DNA of 64,000 nt from Proales similis (lineage: Eukaryota; Rotifera; Eurotatoria; Ploima; Proalidae), in NCBI GenBank assembly GCA_019059635.1, contig JAGVRJ010000003.1:1178001-1242000 (forward strand). The letters run 5' to 3'. Below the pieces are notes generated by a model. The model was given only the letters and a program-made list of their open reading frames with translations, ran no database searches and was not told the DNA's origin. The position numbers and the translations under genes were made by a program. Of this stretch, positions 20,338-30,269 are shown piece after piece. The first letter of the stretch is position 1. Each line of letters opens with the position of its first letter.

Positions 20338-22130
20338 ATGATTATCATTTGGCTTACTCTCGCCACTTTTCATATGATTGTTGTCAATTCAGGTAAATCT
20401 GAAACGATAGCAGACTATTTCTACTGGTTGCGCTTAAGAACTAAATTTTAAAAGCGAACGTGGGATTAACTTGTCCCCAAAGCGTAAGCCAAGGCTCTGA
20501 CTTGGTCTGCGAGATGGAGCTGATCAACACTCTGGTGGATGCAGTCAATGTTCAACGCTCGGGCACGTCTAGTTTCACCCAAAATCTTCAAACAGGTAGA
20601 TTAACTTCATCCGAGTATCATTTGTTCTGCCTGTTGAACAATCATCGAAACACAAGTTTTTGAAAACCCATTTGGGAGAGATTCGAGCGACCGATACATC
20701 GTATTCAGCAGCGAACTTCAGAATGGAGGAAACTTCGTGGCTCTGGAAGTGTTTGCTCAGCGATCAACTCAAATAGAAGTGACCGTAAGTGTTGCATTTT
20801 AGACGTCAAAGTTGGAGCATTGCTAAAGCACTCCAAGTATAACCACCTGTCATGCAATATGGGGAGTCTAGACTGCTGGGATAACTATATTCAAGATTCG
20901 AATTACCGAGTGTCGCCGAACCGAATTAAAAATTGGTTCAGATTTAATTTACAAAAGGGATACAACCGAATTAACTCGGCTCAAATGAATATCGGGAGCC
21001 TTCCAAAAGGAGCTGTTTTAATAATGAGAGATGCCGAGGATGTGAGCCTTGTGCGCTCGGCCAAAAACTTTCAGAAATATGACATTCTTTGTAGGTATAC
21101 GAGCTCGGACGTTTACAGATGTTGGAGACCGAGCGGAATTGGAGATTTTATTTACTATGCGCGAACCATAACAGATCAAGACTCTGCACCAAACGCAAAA
21201 GTAGATCTGAACTTGGGCAACCAGTTTGTGCCCTGTGTGGACAAGACTCTCACTCTGCGTTTTGACTTGTACTCTCAGTCAAATATACAGCAGTCCTCGG
21301 TCCAGGAGGTCGCTGTCGTACCCCATGAGCCCTGCCAGCAGACGACTGAACAAGGCGTTGAATCAACAACGGTTGAAATAACTTCCAACCTGGAGAAGCG
21401 CACTTCTATGAACACTGAAGCTACAACAAGCAGCAGTTCCACCAGCAGCCCTTTAATGTCAAATATAGAAATTATGTCCCTTATTGAGAGCAACCCGCAG
21501 ATCGTGGTCGATTTGATCACCGACTCCAGATACGACCTCAGCGGCTGTCTGGTCAACTGCTCGAATCGCGGCGAATGCCGCATGGACCCAACCACTGGAC
21601 GAATCGGGTGCATTTGCGCCGAGAACTATCAGGGCATCGCCTGTAACGTGGACACCAGGCCCTGCTCCGCAAGTCCCTGCCTGAACAATGCCACGTGCAC
21701 AGACCACTTGGTCAGCATCCAGCAGAGCAACAACGCCTCTGTCACTCTCGCCACTTTCTCGTGCAACTGCAGCAGCCGCTTCTTCGGCTTGAGGTGCGAG
21801 TTCAAAGTAGACGTGTGCAGGAACGAGCTGTGCAGTGGCCAAGGCAAGTGCAGAGAGAACGAGCAAGGGCTGCCCGAGTGCAAGTGTTTCAGCGGCTTCT
21901 CGGGCACTGAGTGCGAGATCGAGTCGTCTGAACTCCAAACGACCAAGGCGGTCATTTCGAGTGCTTCGATATTGGCCCTGATTATCCTGGCTTTGTTTTA
22001 CACTCTGATTATTCTGTTGGATGTTCACAGCTATGTGGTGAGAAGGAGAGCATCTAATCGGGCTCGTGGTCCCAAAAGAAAAAACGAACCGCAAGTTCAA
22101 CGGGTCTATAAGCCGGTTTATGTCAACTAG
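20338..22130 (+). CDS. EGF-repeat type I membrane protein, paralogue 3
   Basis: Exons 20338-20392 (signal peptide MIIIWLTLATFHMIVV), 20455-20595, 20681-20784 and 20838-22130 (530 aa). The exon 4 acceptor at 20837 was chosen because it puts YNHLSCNMGSLDCW in register with the same place in paralogue 2. Ectodomain: module 1 (LTCPQSVSQGSDLVCEMEL), NGGNFVALEVFAQRST, module 2 (SCNMGSLDCW to YYARTITDQD), a Thr/Ser stalk, and EGF repeats beginning CLVNCSNRGEC, CSASPCLNNATC and CRNELCSGQGKC. One transmembrane helix precedes a basic tail ending YKPVYVN. Exons 2-3 and the intron between them closely resemble paralogue 1, while the EGF part is near-identical to both others with a few private changes (GLRCEF, FSGFSG). 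This is the most complete copy. The family is not recognised. Confidence 0.85.
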
Positions 22131-22757
22131 ATTATTCGATTAATTCATTAGGATATCCGTTTCATTTTGTCCTTGTTTATGATTTTTATCCTCTTTTTAT
22201 TTTAGTAAATAGCCTATCCAAAGATTTCCCATTCTGTTTAACTTTAGTGTCAATAAAATTTCGTGTCTCGTTCTAATTTGCCATTGCATGCATAAGGAAC
22301 ATGATGAGTGAACAAACTTAAATTTAGTTCTACATTGATTGATTCGTGCTTGCGTGAACGACCAGATAAGTATGGATAAGCTGACACGCCGTAGACACGT
22401 TTTTCGTTTCTATTCTTCAAGGAGTATTTTCTTGTTGCACTGCTGTTTATTTTGGCAAACAATTGCATTAGCGGATGTCTATCGGCTGAAAAATGTCTGA
22501 CTTTATACTCCTCTTCTCCAGTTTATGTTTGATTCGAAATGGAATTGCACAATTGTGGACAATTGTTTCAGCATGTTGTCTCAAAATTAAGCATTTAACT
22601 ATCCTCACTTTAGATTAAAATGAGCTAACTGTTTCGAATTGAGAGCGAGTCTGAAAAGCAAGATAAAAGAAATTCAAGAAAAAAGGAACTCGGACAGAAA
22701 GTTGTACTTTAAAGGGTCCAGAAGCCAGACTGTACTTGCAGACCTTGGTGGGCCTCG
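22131..22757. other. Intergenic between EGF paralogue 3 and exportin-t
   Basis: About 630 bp holding the 3' UTR of paralogue 3 (AATAAA at 22252-22257) and the exportin-t promoter. Open frames here are short and unsupported. Confidence 0.5.
22252..22257 (+). terminator. Poly(A) signal AATAAA, EGF paralogue 3
   Basis: Canonical hexamer 121 bp after the stop codon. Confidence 0.55.
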
Positions 22758-25700
22758 ATGGCACAATTTATCGAAATCAGCTCAGTTTTAGCCAACCCGG
22801 CTGCCGTGCTCAGTAACAGTGAACACCAGAAATTACTTCAAGAGTTCGAAAGGGTCCGGCAGTCTGAAAATGGCTGGAAAGAATGCGTTCAACTTTTGAT
22901 TGATAACCAAGCAACGTAAGTCTCTTAACTTATGCGGGATCAATTTCAAAGTTAATTTCGTATTGCTCAATCTAGAAACGACCAGACGGTCTTTTTCTGT
23001 ATGCAGATTGTTGAGAGTTACTTGAAAACTCGTTACAAGTCAAGCGCAACAGCTGCTGACCAAGCCCTGCTGCAGGAGTTTATGAGAAACTGGCTGCAGA
23101 GACAGACGGAGCGTAAAGCAAACGAGAAAAACTTCATCACCAAAAAAGCAGCTCAACTATTCGCGCTTGTCTCCCTCATTGACTTTCCGAGTCGATGGTC
23201 GACATTTTTCAACGACTTGATCGGCACTATTCAATGGAGCATTGGAAACGCCGATTTTTATCTAAAAATTCTGATGGCCGTTCACACTGAAATAATTGAC
23301 AGAGAATTGCCCAGGTCGACGACCGAAGCCAATGTAATTACAGACTACAAAGATGCGATGCGCGAGCGTTGTGTTGCCGAGCTCGTTGAATCTTGGTTCT
23401 TGTTATTGAAGCAGAACGTGAACGCCGAGATCACTTGTCAAACTCTGGAAGTAATTGGTGCCTTCATCTCATGGATCGATATAAACTTAATCGCAAATGA
23501 ACGATTTGTGCAATATTTTATCTACGCGCTTGGCCAAGTCGAGGTCAGGGAGTCGACTTGTGCCTGCCTCGAAGAGATTTTGAATAAAAAAATGGAGCCG
23601 GCGGCCAAACTCAAGCTGATCGACTACTTATGGATCGAGTGTATAGAAGCGAACGCCAACGCCCTAGATCAGCAGATTAGTCTTTCGAATGTAAGTTTTG
23701 CCTTTGCTTCTCTTCCGCAGCTGTGGTCACTGTAATTTCAATTCAAGGAAGATGAAGACAATTGCGATTATTTGCTTCGTTTTGGAAAACTTGTAAACGC
23801 GATCGGCGAAAATTTGTTCGAGGGATGGCAAAAAGCTCATAAGAAAGAGGTCACTCTGGCCCAAGAGCTTTACAATTGCCTCGAGAGTAAAATACCGTTT
23901 GCTCTCAAGCTGCTGGCGCACAGCGATGACGATATATCCGAGTCGGTCTCAGAGTACTGCATGAGTTATGTGAGTGTCTTGAAGGCCACGTCGTTCAACC
24001 AGACCCAGCAGCATCGATTTATGGAGACTATGCTGAGCATTGTGATCGGCAAATTGAAGTATGATTCTTCGTACAATTTTGAGAGCGAGGGCGAAGACGA
24101 GGCCATGTTTCAAGAGTACCGAAAGAATATGAAGACGTTATTCGACAACATTGCTCAGCTTGACAACGAGTTTGTTCTAAACGCAGTGCAAAAGTTGCTC
24201 AACGAAGTATTGGCCGACTGGCCCAACAAGAGCTTCATTGACATTGAGAACGCGATATTCATGTTCTATCTTCTGGGCGAAGCCATACCCAGCGCTCAAG
24301 GAAACCACTTTCAGCCAAGAGGACCAAAGAGTGAAGCACTCTGCCAAATGATGTCCAGCTTGGTGAATAGCGGCGTTGTGCAGCATCCGCATCGAGCTGT
24401 AAAAATGCAGTATTTCGAGAGCGTGGCCCGCTACTACAAATTCTTTCAGCTCTATCCGAATCTCGTCGAGTACGTTCTTGAGCACTTTATTGGACAGCAC
24501 GGCCTTCACAGTGAAAATGAAAAATTGCGCAGTCGCGTGGCTTATTTGTTCACACGCTTCACCAAAGACCTAAAAAATTTGTTGTGCAATTATATCGAGA
24601 AGATACTTGGCGCCATTCAAGATCTGCTGATCATATCAAGTCCTCTGCAGCGTGAGGGACCATTGTCGAGCGACGATCAGCTATTCCTCTACGAGACAGT
24701 GAGCGTGTTGATAGTCAACTCAAGTCTGGAGGCGAGTGTCAAGTCAATGCTTATGCGAAATCTTTTAACACCAGTGGTCGGCTCGTTCGAAGGGCTACTG
24801 GGAAACTTTTGTGAAGCTCAAGACGATAATCTGAGAGAAGTATATGCCCAAAGTCTAAATACATCTATACAGGTGGCAAGTCGTGCGAGCAAAGGCTTCA
24901 GTCATTTGAACAAAATGCGCGACTGCCAATGTGTGGACATATTCGCTCAAGTTCTGCGCATCTTCATGCCCTGTGTGAATGTGGCCAGTCACAAGCATTT
25001 GATTCATACCGCTTTTCGTCAATACCTTCACCGAATGATCGTCTGCTTGGACACGGAGCTTATCGAGTATCTCCCCCTCACGATCGGGGAACTACTCAAA
25101 CAAAGCAGTGAACCCAAAGACTTGTACGATCTGATTCCGCTCCTCACCCAAATAGTTAACAAATACAAGCAGCAAATCAGCGCTTTTATGAAGCAGATTT
25201 TGATGCCGTTCGTAAATGCAGTTTTAGCTTATCTCGACTCTTTGCCTGCAGTGGTCGTCGCTAATCTGTACAAGTATTCGCCTCATGTACAGCAAGAGCT
25301 GTCAGAGGGCAATCTGATAGCCATCAATGGAACAGAGAGGCAAATAGATCCACAGCTAATTGTCGATATCCAAGTCCTTTTCAAGGCCTACGTTCAATTC
25401 CTGCTCATTATAAACACCAACGACCAACTTGAAATCATAACCAGTCAGTCTGCAAACGACATTTACAAAATTTTCTTCTCACTCACTCAAGCTGCTCGAA
25501 TCGGCACTCCTGAAATGTCAAAATGGTGCTTTCAGCTGATGAAGCGTTACATATCTGAATTCGGTAAGTTCTCATTCAATCTTTCTGTGCTCCATTCAAT
25601 GCTAATTCGATTATCTCGAAAAGTCGAAAAGAGCGAGATTTTACCCAATTTTCTCCAATTCATTACCGAGAGCATCGTTCCCTGTTGCATTGAAATACTC

Positions 25701-26066
25701 CTAGTCGATCCGGACCTCGATGCAAACGATGCTCAACAATCATTGGTTTGTTTTTTGCATTAGTTATGGCTTAATGATCAGGAAGCTTAAGACTGCGCTC
25801 AATGAAGGCTTTCAACGAGATTGGCAACTGCTTGGTCCTTTTATATTCAAAATTCGGCGAAGATTTCACTAACTATCTGGAAGGCACTTATCTTCCTTCA
25901 ATTAACATGACCACCGACATGATTCAAGTAAATAGGTTTTGTTTTCGATCTGATCTAACAAATTCAAATAGTAAACTTTTCTTTCCAGGCTTTTGTCCTA
26001 CCCATCAAATCCAACAATCCCAAAGGCTTAAAAGTTGTCCGTGAGAACTTACGAAAATCGACCTAG
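22758..26066 (+). CDS. XPOT: Exportin-t, nuclear exporter of tRNA
   Basis: Importin-beta family receptor that carries mature tRNA out of the nucleus with RanGTP. Six exons: 22758-22915, 22976-23690, 23748-25563, 25624-25745, 25808-25927, 25989-26066, giving 1,002 aa (human 962). Matching blocks include FFCMQIVESYLKTRYK, NFITKKAAQLFALVSLIDFP, MREQC-like MRERCVAELVESW, EVIGAFISWIDINLIANERF, NFESEGEDEAMFQEYRK, SSDDQLFLYETVSVLIVNS, MLMRNLLTPVV and FRQYLHRMIVCL. The junction 25745/25808 was chosen because it restores AQQSL-AFNE in register with the family. The intron 25564-25623 is 60 nt and stop-free, so its removal is inferred from homology. Two tRNA-Ile genes follow within 600 bp. Confidence 0.97.
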
Positions 26067-26435
26067 CATTCGTCTAGACTATAAATGTGACTTGTCTCAC
26101 TCCGAGCCTCTTTTCATATTACGACGCTGTTCTTTATTCCGACCTATGGAACATAATTGTTGCCTTATTTATAACTCTATTTCCAAAAACAAGTGAACCT
26201 AGAAATCTTTGAAACTTGACTTTTTGTTTTTTTTTTCTTATATATCGAACACATTACGTATAATTAATGCATTTTTACAGAAAAAACTGAACGAGACCGC
26301 TCCTAATAAAAAGCTAGACTTGGAACTTGAGTAAATCTGGCACAAAAAGACTGAACTTTGAATATAATGGCTAGGAGAACTGAATGAAACCTTTGTTATT
26401 GAAGCTGATTTTAGAAGCTCTAGTACGTTCAAAAT
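26067..26435. other. Exportin-t 3' region
   Basis: About 370 bp between the exportin-t stop and the first tRNA gene. AT-rich with T runs near 26221-26240; no gene recognised. Confidence 0.5.
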
Positions 26436-26523
26436 TAAAAAACTATGCCCAGTGGGAGGATCGAACTCACGACCTTCGCGTTATTAGCACGACGCTCTAA
26501 CCAACTGAGCTAACCGGGCCATA
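26436..26523. repeat. Inverted repeat arm A carrying tRNA-Ile
   Basis: 88-bp arm identical in reverse complement to 26649-26736. It covers the tRNA gene plus 4 bp upstream (TATG) and 10 bp downstream (TAGTTTTTTA), so the shared part includes the RNA polymerase III terminator. Confidence 0.85.
26446..26519 (-). tRNA. trnI-AAU: tRNA-Ile(AAT), copy 1
   Basis: 74-nt cloverleaf without intron. Acceptor stem GCCCGGT/ACTGGGC (one G-T pair), D arm GCTC..GAGC, anticodon arm TCGTG-CTAATAA-CGCGA with anticodon AAT, T arm GTGAG-TTCGATC-CTCCC. The T stem has one T-C mismatch (positions 50/64). A T run follows as terminator. Internal A and B boxes are intact, so it is probably functional. Confidence 0.95.
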
Positions 26524-26648
26524 TGTGCTCCTAGACTAGTTGAAATACCAAATAGTAATAATTTGCAGTCACGTGTTGCATGGTGTTGTTCTTGTGTAAT
26601 AATAAATGTTCGGTTTTTATTCTTAGCTGCTCATTCGCAATTCGTCAG

Positions 26649-26736
26649 TATGGCCCGGTTAGCTCAGTTGGTTAGAGCGTCGTGCTAATAACGCGAAGGT
26701 CGTGAGTTCGATCCTCCCACTGGGCATAGTTTTTTA
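26649..26736. repeat. Inverted repeat arm B carrying tRNA-Ile
   Basis: Reverse-complement partner of 26436-26523. The 125 bp between the arms are single-copy. Confidence 0.85.
26653..26726 (+). tRNA. trnI-AAU: tRNA-Ile(AAT), copy 2
   Basis: Identical in sequence to copy 1 but on the plus strand, so the pair is transcribed in opposite directions away from a shared 133-bp spacer. It has the same anticodon and the same T-stem mismatch, and a T6 terminator at about 26730-26735. Confidence 0.95.
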
Positions 26737-26888
26737 TATTCTTGATTCGCACGTAGCTGGCTTTATGTAAATATGTATTTTTTTGTAACTTGGCAATTTT
26801 ATTGAAACTGTTTGAGGTCTGTTAAATTTAAGTTTTATTCGAATTTATGCGATTTAAAATGAGTCTTTTCTCTTCGAGACTAGGAGAG

Positions 26889-28121
26889 TTAAAATTTGCT
26901 GTTCACAAGATCAAAGGCGAACTGAGGAACTTTCACAAAGTTTGGTACAATATTGGCCGCAAAATGGTAGTTTTTGGGAAGAACAAGCTTCATCGCAGCG
27001 TTTATTTGTCTTGGACTTGGGATTACTCGGTTGTCAATATCTTTGATTCCATGTGCTTGCGCGTAGTCGGCCGCAATCACGACTCGTGACGAGTATTTCA
27101 TGATTTTCGGGTCGCTGGCGAGGGCAGAGATTACTTTTCCAGCAAATTCAGGGCTCTCCGCCTCATCAATAACATCCTTTAGACGGATTTGGTTGAGAAG
27201 ACGACTATTGGGATCAAGTTTGAGCACTGCTTTCTCTCCTTGCTCCTTGACCATTTCCTCACTCATTTCGGTTCTCACTCCGCCAAGCAAAACACTCAGA
27301 CATGCAACGTTGTGCTTTCTAAGCTCAATACCACAATCAACTGACATTCTATCGATCGCAGCTTTGCCAATACCGTATGCAGCGTTGCTAGATGCTCAAT
27401 TTTGAAATTTTGAGAAAAAATGGCAAAAGTCTAAAATATCTTACAAGGCGTACTGTTGGCCTCCCATACTTGTGATGTTCACAATCAGACCTTGCTTACG
27501 CGGCACCATGAGCCTGGCGGCGTAGGCCGAGCATATGTAGTGGTTTCTTTTACACGAATGAAGTCTGTTCGGATTGAGAGAGCTGTCTCAGTTGAATTAC
27601 CTTAGACCCACATTGTTGACATTGTCCCACATGGCGGCTGGGTCAGTTTCCCAGAATCGCTTGTCGTTATTGTCAAAAATGAACTTGCCTCCTTTAAAAG
27701 CCACATTGACCAGAATGTCCAACTGGCCTTTTTGCTCTGAGTCAATTCGCTCGAAGAGCGCCTTAATCTCCTTGTCATTCTCGTGGTCGCATTGAACTGG
27801 GATGCAGGTTCCACCTCTGCGCTTTATCTTGGCATTTTTTATTCCGCTGGGTTTGCTTCTTCCAGTTCAAGAAAAGATTCTCATTCCTACCTCGTCGGCT
27901 GTGGTCTGAAGAGAGGGTTTTCCCTCACTGGCCGTCAATGTTCGTCCTGTAATGTAGACCTTGGCTCCGTTTTGGCCCAGCTGAACGGCAATTCCTTTAC
28001 CGATTCCTTTGGTGGCGCCTAATTCATTCGAGGATGGTTTAAAGTAAATCAGGAGCCGATGTTGGTGCTGATTTTAGCAACCTGTGACCAATGCTACTTT
28101 ATTAACAAGTCGTCCTGCCAT
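26889..28121 (-). CDS. DHRS1: Dehydrogenase/reductase SDR family member 1
   Basis: Classical short-chain dehydrogenase/reductase; the human protein is an ER-associated NADPH-dependent carbonyl/steroid reductase. Five exons: 28121-28082, 28018-27891, 27827-27601, 27546-27445 and 27387-26889 (331 aa). Cofactor motif TGATKGIGKG near residue 13 is rebuilt across the first splice junction. Then come YITGR, IPVQCDHEN, QLDILVN, FWETDPAAMWDNVNNVGLR, LIVNITS and the catalytic YGIGK, followed by DHRS1-specific text (LRKHNVACLSV, SPEFAGKVISALASDP). The end SKF matches the human C-terminus. Usual NNAG is replaced by NVAF, so that active-site-adjacent motif is weak. It faces the exportin-t/tRNA block tail to tail. 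Confidence 0.93.
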
Positions 28122-28648
28122 TCGTTTTGCTCTCAGCTCGTTCTATTTTAAACAATTATCTGGCCGCTTTTGATTTATAACTAGCATTCTCCTGCGTCAA
28201 GCACGCATGCCCTTGAGTTACATAACCATGTTGCACGAGCGTTGTCGAGTTCAATGTCTGGAAAGCGACTTGTTCGTTCAAACATGCACTGCATGCAGCA
28301 TAATTTTGAATTGGAACAAGGATCGGTTTGTATTTATTTAGACTGATTAACACCGGCTTCGACCAACTTGACTTTAAATTTAACTCGTGTGCCAGATGTA
28401 AAGGGCTGGTCGAATCGGCGCAAGGTTAGGCAGAAAAGACTGCCGAGCCAAACTTGCTGAAATTCGATTCGAACATATTTTGGCCGCGGCCAGTTTTATT
28501 CGCATTTTCTGGATAGGATAAAAAGCGATCAAATATAATTGAATATTAAATTAATGCGGTGCTGATGATTGTTGTTGGTAATGAAACTGCTTCTGATGTT
28601 GTTGTTGTTGTTGTTTGTATGGCGATTTCATTGTTGCTGCCTGAAAGC
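28122..28648. other. Intergenic between DHRS1 and roadblock gene
   Basis: About 530 bp: 3' UTR of the minus-strand roadblock gene and the promoter of DHRS1. It contains a TTG/TTGTTG run at about 28570-28620. No gene seen. Confidence 0.5.
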
Positions 28649-29145
28649 TCACGGTAAAGCTGGATGGTTACTGTCTGAGCTCTGGATTACGATCAGAAGA
28701 TATTCCTTGTCTGAAAGTGGCAAATTTACGCGATCAAGTCAAGAGGGAAACGTTGAAGCAAGCTTCTTACCGGGTGCAACCATGATCTCATGCTTCTTAG
28801 ATCTAATGCGCAGGAAAGTGAGATCGTTTTGAGGATCAATATCTCTAACCACACTTCGCGCTTTGGCTGTGAGCTGTTGAAGCAAACCAGCGTATTGGAC
28901 AGTGGTCGAATTGTCCATTGTGGTCTTGATAGGAATGCCTTTAACAAACAGCAAATGAGAACACAAGATGCCCGCTTAATTGGAAGCCACTTTCCAACCT
29001 TCCGAATTTACTACAATAAGCCCTTGCACTCCCTTGTGGGCCGTTATACGCTTAATAGTCTCCTCAACCTCAGACTAAAGGGAGTTGAAGTGTTTGAGAG
29101 GATAGAATGTTTTGGCAAACAATCTGGCTCACTTACCGCAGACAT
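28649..29145 (-). CDS. DYNLRB1: Dynein light chain roadblock-type
   Basis: Subunit of cytoplasmic dynein that dimerises and binds intermediate chains. Four exons: 29145-29137 (only 9 nt, MSA), 29068-28999, 28938-28771 and 28710-28649, giving 102 aa (human 96). Conserved text is nearly unbroken: [81 protein letters not shown]. The last ten residues differ from vertebrates. The nine-base first coding exon is inferred from the start context ATGTCTGCG followed by GTAAGT and from MS-VEET in the family. Confidence 0.95.
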
Positions 29146-29610
29146 GCTTTTGGATAGCTCGGCTATTACTCTTGACAAGTGAAAGGCGGTTGAGAAACGC
29201 TTGTTTTAAGGACTGGTAAATCTAAAGTTTTTAGAAGCGTGAATTTGACCTAATTGAACGTATAGGTATTCATGTGGTTGCCTGAGGAACCAATAGCCCT
29301 CATAAGCAAGACCAACAGTATGAGCGGACTTGGCCGTGCTGCCTCGCAACCGGCAATTTATTCATGATCGCTCAATCAAACCAAATTGCAATTTGAAGTT
29401 AACTTTTTCATATGCTTTCGCTTATTCAAGTTTGTTTTGAAATGGACTTTTATCGCGGGCGTTTTAGAGATCCCAATAGCTTGGAGATTAATTAGCCCAC
29501 ATGTCTACAAGAGGCGTTCTAACCAGTGCAAGCAAGGATCAGCTAGGCCACAACGCTGTGGTCCTCAGTCAATCTCAAGTACTCGCCATTCGGCAAGAGA
29601 AAATAAGAAA
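29146..29610. other. Divergent promoter region, roadblock and TMEM126-like
   Basis: About 465 bp between two divergent starts. No clear core promoter motif. The plus-strand leader of the TMEM126-like gene probably lies at the right end. Confidence 0.5.
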
Positions 29611-30269
29611 ATGGACACAATGGACTCAGCTGTAAGTCAGCACTTGGCAGCATCTCTTGCCAATTTACGTTTCATGGCAAAGAATCTAGATGGGCTCTCA
29701 AGTACGGCGCTTTCGGTCTCGGAGCATTAAACACTGCGACCAACTTTTATTTGAACTCTTTCTATCGTAAGTCGTTTCTTTTGAAAGCCCACGCTGGATT
29801 GGGAAGTCTGATCACATCAGCGGGCATGAGCGCTACCATTCCGGTAGCGGCCAGTCTTGCGCTAGTCGAGCAAATTTATACAAAACGCCTGCTCACACAA
29901 AGAGAAGATACTTGCATGCTCTGCTATGAAATGAGAGCCACGGGCGTCCATCTTCTGGTCGGAAGCTTAATTCCCACGCTCATTTCTTGGTCGGTCAATT
30001 TTCTTCAGGCAAATCTGTACCAAACATATCATGTGCCCGATGTGCAAATGCTCCTCAACGGCAAGAAACGATCTGTTTTTTTCAAACACGCTGCTCTGGT
30101 CTTCAAAAGAACTAACCAAGGAGTGGCCAACGTCCTATTGAGAGCCTATTCGTTGCAGTTGATCGCCTGCAGTTTTTTCCTGTTCATGCAGCAAAAGCAG
30201 TTCGAAGATCACATTCGACCTCTGACTTTCTCCTGGACAGAGATTGAAAACGTGAAAAAGATCAATTGA
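29611..30269 (+). CDS. TMEM126: TMEM126 family mitochondrial membrane protein
   Basis: Animal TMEM126A/B proteins are mitochondrial inner-membrane proteins involved in complex I assembly and protein insertion. Model: exon 29611-29631 (MDTMDSA) and exon 29703-30269, 195 aa, the same size as human TMEM126A. The middle matches the family: FYRKSF, a segment of small and hydrophobic residues (GMSATIPVAASLALVE), then EDTCMLCYEMRATGVHLLVGSLIP aligned with the human CETC..R.GL...G.LYP stretch, and a final hydrophobic segment (LIACSFFLFM). Four membrane helices are plausible. The first exon and its acceptor (CTCAAG at 29702) are the weak part of the model. A and B paralogues cannot be distinguished. 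Confidence 0.72.

Noticed and set aside
20760-20840. Very short intron (18 nt) after exon 3 of paralogue 3
   Set aside because: Too short to splice; the acceptor at 20837 gives a 53-nt intron and matches paralogue 2.
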